This document shows, in pieces, positions 61,360 to 64,000 of a stretch of DNA of 64,000 bases. Position numbers and translations under genes: made by a program. Source of the stretch: [Clostridium] aminophilum DSM 10710 (lineage in GTDB: Bacteria; Bacillota; Clostridia; Lachnospirales; Lachnospiraceae); contig NZ_JONJ01000001.1 in the NCBI RefSeq assembly GCF_000711825.1, positions 124,001 to 188,000 of the forward strand, written 5' to 3'. Under the pieces are notes generated by a model that searched no databases, was not told the origin of the DNA, and saw only the letters and a program-made list of their open reading frames with translations. The number at the start of each line of letters is the position of its first letter. The stretch's first letter is position 1.

Positions 61360-62077
61360 GCTCTTTCCCTCCTGTCTCCGGATGATTTCTCTTCTTTCCT
61401 CTCGCCAGAACACTCTCCAGCATTCCGAACGTCTTCTCCAAAATCAGTGTCAGACTCCAGTAGATCAATGCCAGCGCAATATATACTTCCAGTCCGTACG
61501 AGCCGTGATTTATACCGATCATCAGCTGTCCCTGACCCATAACGTCAATCATACCGATGGTGTAGGACAGGGAACCTTCCTTCATCAGGCTGACCAGCGC
61601 GTTGCAGAAATTCGGAAGCGCCACAACTGCGGCCTGCGGAAGGACAATTCTTCGAAACGCCTGCAGTTCACTCATTCCGGCTGCCAGCGCTGCTTCGCGC
61701 TGGCCCGGATCGATCGCCTCATAGGAAGAGCGGAACACCTCCGCCATGTTTGCGGAAAACAAAATTGAAAAGGTAGTGATCACAAAGAACCATTTGCTCG
61801 AATCATTGATATTCACACCGAACGATAACAGCAGCTCCGGAAGCCCGTAATACACAATGAACAGCAGCACAATGGACGGGATGCATCGCACAATATAGAT
61901 ATATGCCTGTGCAACTGCATTGGAAATCTTTCTGTTCCGGATTCTCGCTCTCGCCACAATCAGCCCGATCAGACCGCCGAAAAAACACGTTCCCAGCATG
62001 GTTCCAAGCGTCACGCCGATATATGGCAGAATGCTTGCCAGCGCCGTGAGAATAAATGAAGGATGAAACGGCCTCAT
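61100..62077 (-). CDS. Amino-acid-type ABC importer permease, first, with out-of-frame tail
   Basis: Residues 1-230 are a complete polar amino acid permease with the EAA loop EAALAAGMSELQAFRRIVLPQ (128-148). The frame should stop near residue 230 but continues 95 residues through a His/Asp-rich tail that is simply the second permease gene read in the wrong frame. Either a small indel removed the proper stop or the annotated end is a true read-through extension. A functional end near 61380 is my preference. AGGAGG lies ten bases before the ATG. Confidence 0.85.
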   Translation of the reverse strand: MRPFHPSFILTALASILPYIGVTLGTMLGTCFFGGLIGLIVARARIRNRKISNAVAQAYIYIVRCIPSIVLLFIVYYGLPELLLSFGVNINDSSKWFFVITTFSILFSANMAEVFRSSYEAIDPGQREAALAAGMSELQAFRRIVLPQAAVVALPNFCNALVSLMKEGSLSYTIGMIDVMGQGQLMIGINHGSYGLEVYIALALIYWSLTLILEKTFGMLESVLARGKKRNHPETGGKEHGTEHRIYPAGSDGIDEGHTDNTHHHDRDHAPVFADRVLLCHPAAGRRGEREPDYSRLHLLRERNADRSSDPVFLQSSSDHAESRV

Positions 62078-62115
62078 ATATGGTCACCTCCTGCTCAAAT
62101 CATTTTCCCTGTTCT

Positions 62116-63150
62116 TTACGCCGCCTTTACTTTTACAAAGAGTTCTGCCGCCTCTCTTACCCACTGGTAATGCTCAACCGGCGTATCTGCCGGAACGGTG
62201 CAGTCTGCGCCGAGAATGATTCCGGTTGTGCCGGACTCCTCCAGAATTCTTCTGGTCTCATCCTGAATCTCTTCCTTACTGCCCTTGTAGAGAATTCCGT
62301 CCTTTGTATTGTTGAAGCCGCCGATCACCGCTCTTCCGCCGAAAAGCTTCTTCGCTTCGCCAAGGCTGAGCCCTTCTACGGTTGCCGCATAGTTGATCGC
62401 CTTTGCCGGATAGTCAACATAGGTTGTCAGGTCATTGACCGCACCTTCATAACCGCAGATATGGAGAATGTTGTAGTCGCCGGCCGCATTGGCAGCCTCC
62501 AGCACTTCCAGCTCGCTCGGTGCGATCAGTTCCTGATACTCCTCCTTGGAAAGTCCCGCTCCCTGAATATTCTGGAAGCTGTAGTAAATGCCGTCTGCGC
62601 CGCCTTCGCGGATCACTGCCGCTGCCAGCTGCTTCACATCCTTTGCGATCTCGCTGAGTGCAATCCGTACCGCCTCCGGATCTTCCTTCAGGAACTGATT
62701 GAACAGCGTTCCGACAAAATTGGTGCCGGAACCCGGAATCGCATTGTTATAATCCAGAATCCATTTCAGGTATGTCGCCGGAGCGAAGACATTGTAGAAT
62801 GTCGCCAGCTTGTGATCCAGTTTCCGGTTCACTTCCTTTACCAGATGAACCTGCTTGTCGATCCAGTCCTGCGGATCCGCCGCTTTGACATTTCTCAGAT
62901 CTGCTGCAGTCTTCACGGCATCCACCGTCGGGTTCGGGTAACGGAAATATCCGTCACTCATGATCTTCACAAAGTCCGGATGGAAATCATCGAAGAACTT
63001 CTGATGACCTGCCAGGTTTCTGGAAAGGATCTTCGGGCTGTCCTCATACAGTGCGTCAAATGCGTAATGATACCAGAATCCGACCGGAACTCTCTCTACC
63101 GGCTTGTTGTCAAGTGCATCCAGTACCAGCTGTCTCTTATTCTCTGCCAT
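62116..63150 (-). CDS. Uroporphyrinogen decarboxylase (URO-D) family protein
   Basis: A 344-residue protein of the URO-D superfamily, which includes HemE and the cobamide-dependent methyltransferases MtaA/MtbA. It has RVPVGFWYHYAFD near the N-terminus and GFNNTKDGILYKGSKEEIQDETRRIL near the C-terminus, and HICGYEG and ILGADCTVPADTP as possible metal-site segments. It lacks a convincing HemE active-site pattern and sits between the binding protein and permeases of an importer, so a catabolic methyltransferase-like or lyase role is likelier than heme synthesis. GGAGG precedes the ATG. Confidence 0.82.
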   Translation of the reverse strand: MAENKRQLVLDALDNKPVERVPVGFWYHYAFDALYEDSPKILSRNLAGHQKFFDDFHPDFVKIMSDGYFRYPNPTVDAVKTAADLRNVKAADPQDWIDKQVHLVKEVNRKLDHKLATFYNVFAPATYLKWILDYNNAIPGSGTNFVGTLFNQFLKEDPEAVRIALSEIAKDVKQLAAAVIREGGADGIYYSFQNIQGAGLSKEEYQELIAPSELEVLEAANAAGDYNILHICGYEGAVNDLTTYVDYPAKAINYAATVEGLSLGEAKKLFGGRAVIGGFNNTKDGILYKGSKEEIQDETRRILEESGTTGIILGADCTVPADTPVEHYQWVREAAELFVKVKAA

Positions 63151-63281
63151 AATGTTGTCCTCCTCTTCCTGTTCGTTCTTTTTTCTCTTTTTTCTTTTTC
63201 TCTTTTTTACTTTTTACTTCTTTTTATTTACCTGTTCATTCCATGTTGTTTCAGGACATTCTCCCCGGTTATTCACTGAAA

Positions 63282-64000
63282 TCAGAGCTGATCGCCCTTC
63301 TTGTAACCCTTCGGAACCAGTTCAAACAGATCGTATCCGAAATACTCTTTGGAAAGCTTGGACAGCGTTCCATCTGCTTTCAGCTTTTCGATCGCCCCGT
63401 CGTATGCATCTGCCAGTTCCTGATTGTTCTTATTGAAGAGCGGCCAGGTCGGGATGCCTTCATACGGTACATAGGAAAGCTTGTCGACGTAATCGTGATA
63501 CTCGCCGTCATCGCCTACGATGTTCGCCTCGTAGGATGTGCGAATCTCGAAATATGCGTCATATCTGCCCTCGGTTACCCACTGATATGCGTCGGATACC
63601 TGGAAGGCATCGGATGCTTCCAGTTTGATCTGAGAATCCGGATGATTCTTGTTAAAGTTCTCTACGATGTTGTACTGCGCGTTCTGCGGAGCGATCGGAA
63701 CAAGTTTGCCTCCGTCCTTCGCGAATGCCTCCAGATCGGTGTACTTGTCTTTGTCCTCTGCCCGGAACAGAATTCCGATAACCGATGCACCGATGTAATT
63801 CTTCGGGAAAACATAGGTTTTCGATCTCGCTTCGGTCCACCAGACGCCCTTGGTTCCGACATCGTATTTTCCGGATTCGACTCCGACGAGAAGGTCATCA
63901 TCGGTAGTCGGAGTGAATTTAAATTCGTACTGCGGAAGAAGTTCGTCGACCGCTTTCATGACCGCTACTTCATATCCGTCAGATCCGCCGTCCGGTGTCT
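63282..64000 (-). CDS. Amino-acid-type ABC importer substrate-binding protein (5' end outside window)
   Basis: The visible 239 residues are the C-terminal part of a family 3 solute-binding protein: DGGSDGYEVAVMKAVDELLPQYEF, LLVGVESGKYDVG, then VVTEGRYDAYFEIR-like and LSKLSKEYFGYDLFE segments. The frame is open to the right edge; the ATG at 63959 is internal, since family residues precede it. It would bind the ligand for the two permeases and ATPase encoded downstream, with the URO-D protein in between. Confidence 0.9.
   Translation of the reverse strand, partial: TPDGGSDGYEVAVMKAVDELLPQYEFKFTPTTDDDLLVGVESGKYDVGTKGVWWTEARSKTYVFPKNYIGASVIGILFRAEDKDKYTDLEAFAKDGGKLVPIAPQNAQYNIVENFNKNHPDSQIKLEASDAFQVSDAYQWVTEGRYDAYFEIRTSYEANIVGDDGEYHDYVDKLSYVPYEGIPTWPLFNKNNQELADAYDGAIEKLKADGTLSKLSKEYFGYDLFELVPKGYKKGDQL

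Noticed and set aside
62056-63279. 407-codon plus-strand frame opposite the URO-D gene
   Set aside because: Shadow of the URO-D coding sequence; hydrophobic tail arises from the T-rich leader at 63180-63240.

Overview
The window looks like a chromosomal segment of a Gram-positive anaerobe of the class Clostridia, most likely a Lachnospiraceae member with roughly balanced GC. The basis is the Gram-positive order uvrC-hprK-murB-rapZ-whiA-HPr-like-dnaE-pfkA, greA next to a lysyl-tRNA synthetase with a C-terminal tRNA-binding domain, lipoprotein signal peptides, strong AGGAGG ribosome sites and consensus sigma-A promoters. Almost every gene lies on the minus strand; the exceptions are a peptidase at 20066, a glycosylase/radical-SAM fusion at 58317 and a small gene remnant near 38135.

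Layout. 1-8228: a two-component system (YesN/YesM type), a tripartite tricarboxylate-type transporter (tctC-tctB-tctA) and a type I dehydroquinase (aroD). 8388-12019: a heterodimeric ABC exporter behind two GTTAG-N6-CTAA palindromes. 12136-17220: a YjbR/MGMT fusion, nitroreductase and flavodoxin, a lipoprotein form of MTA/SAH nucleosidase, and a sulfur-relay pair (rhodanese-TtcA, TcdA). 17339-19608: a macrodomain/methyltransferase/HNH operon. 20066-29857: an S41 peptidase lipoprotein facing an NHLM-type peptide export cassette (HlyD-like, C39-ABC, second ABC, two tiny double-glycine precursors, clostripain-like C11 protease). 30104-34472: a TetR-controlled redox operon (lipoprotein flavodoxin, two aldo/keto reductases, CMD-cupin). 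34519-38498: a glycosyltransferase-like gene and a patchy AT-rich stretch with gene remnants and a palindrome-flanked DUF1016 nuclease. 38504-58275: housekeeping genes. 58317-64000: the DNA glycosylase/radical-SAM fusion and an amino-acid-type ABC importer with a URO-D family enzyme.

How the parts work together. The strongest candidate for an undescribed system is the cassette at 22054-29857. Its precursors of 56 and 50 residues share the core SGIRDKNR after a double-glycine leader and are encoded beside their own C39 transporter and an Arg-type (clostripain family) protease, with no lanthipeptide, YcaO or radical-SAM maturase in the neighbourhood. Other items worth attention are the TTGAC-N5-GTCAA operator shared by three sites in the TetR redox locus, the macrodomain-methyltransferase-HNH operon, the glycosylase/radical-SAM fusion, the secreted MTA/SAH nucleosidase, and an HPr paralogue that keeps Ser46 but lacks the active-site histidine (Crh-like). 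Everything here comes from reading the sequence; no database search was run.
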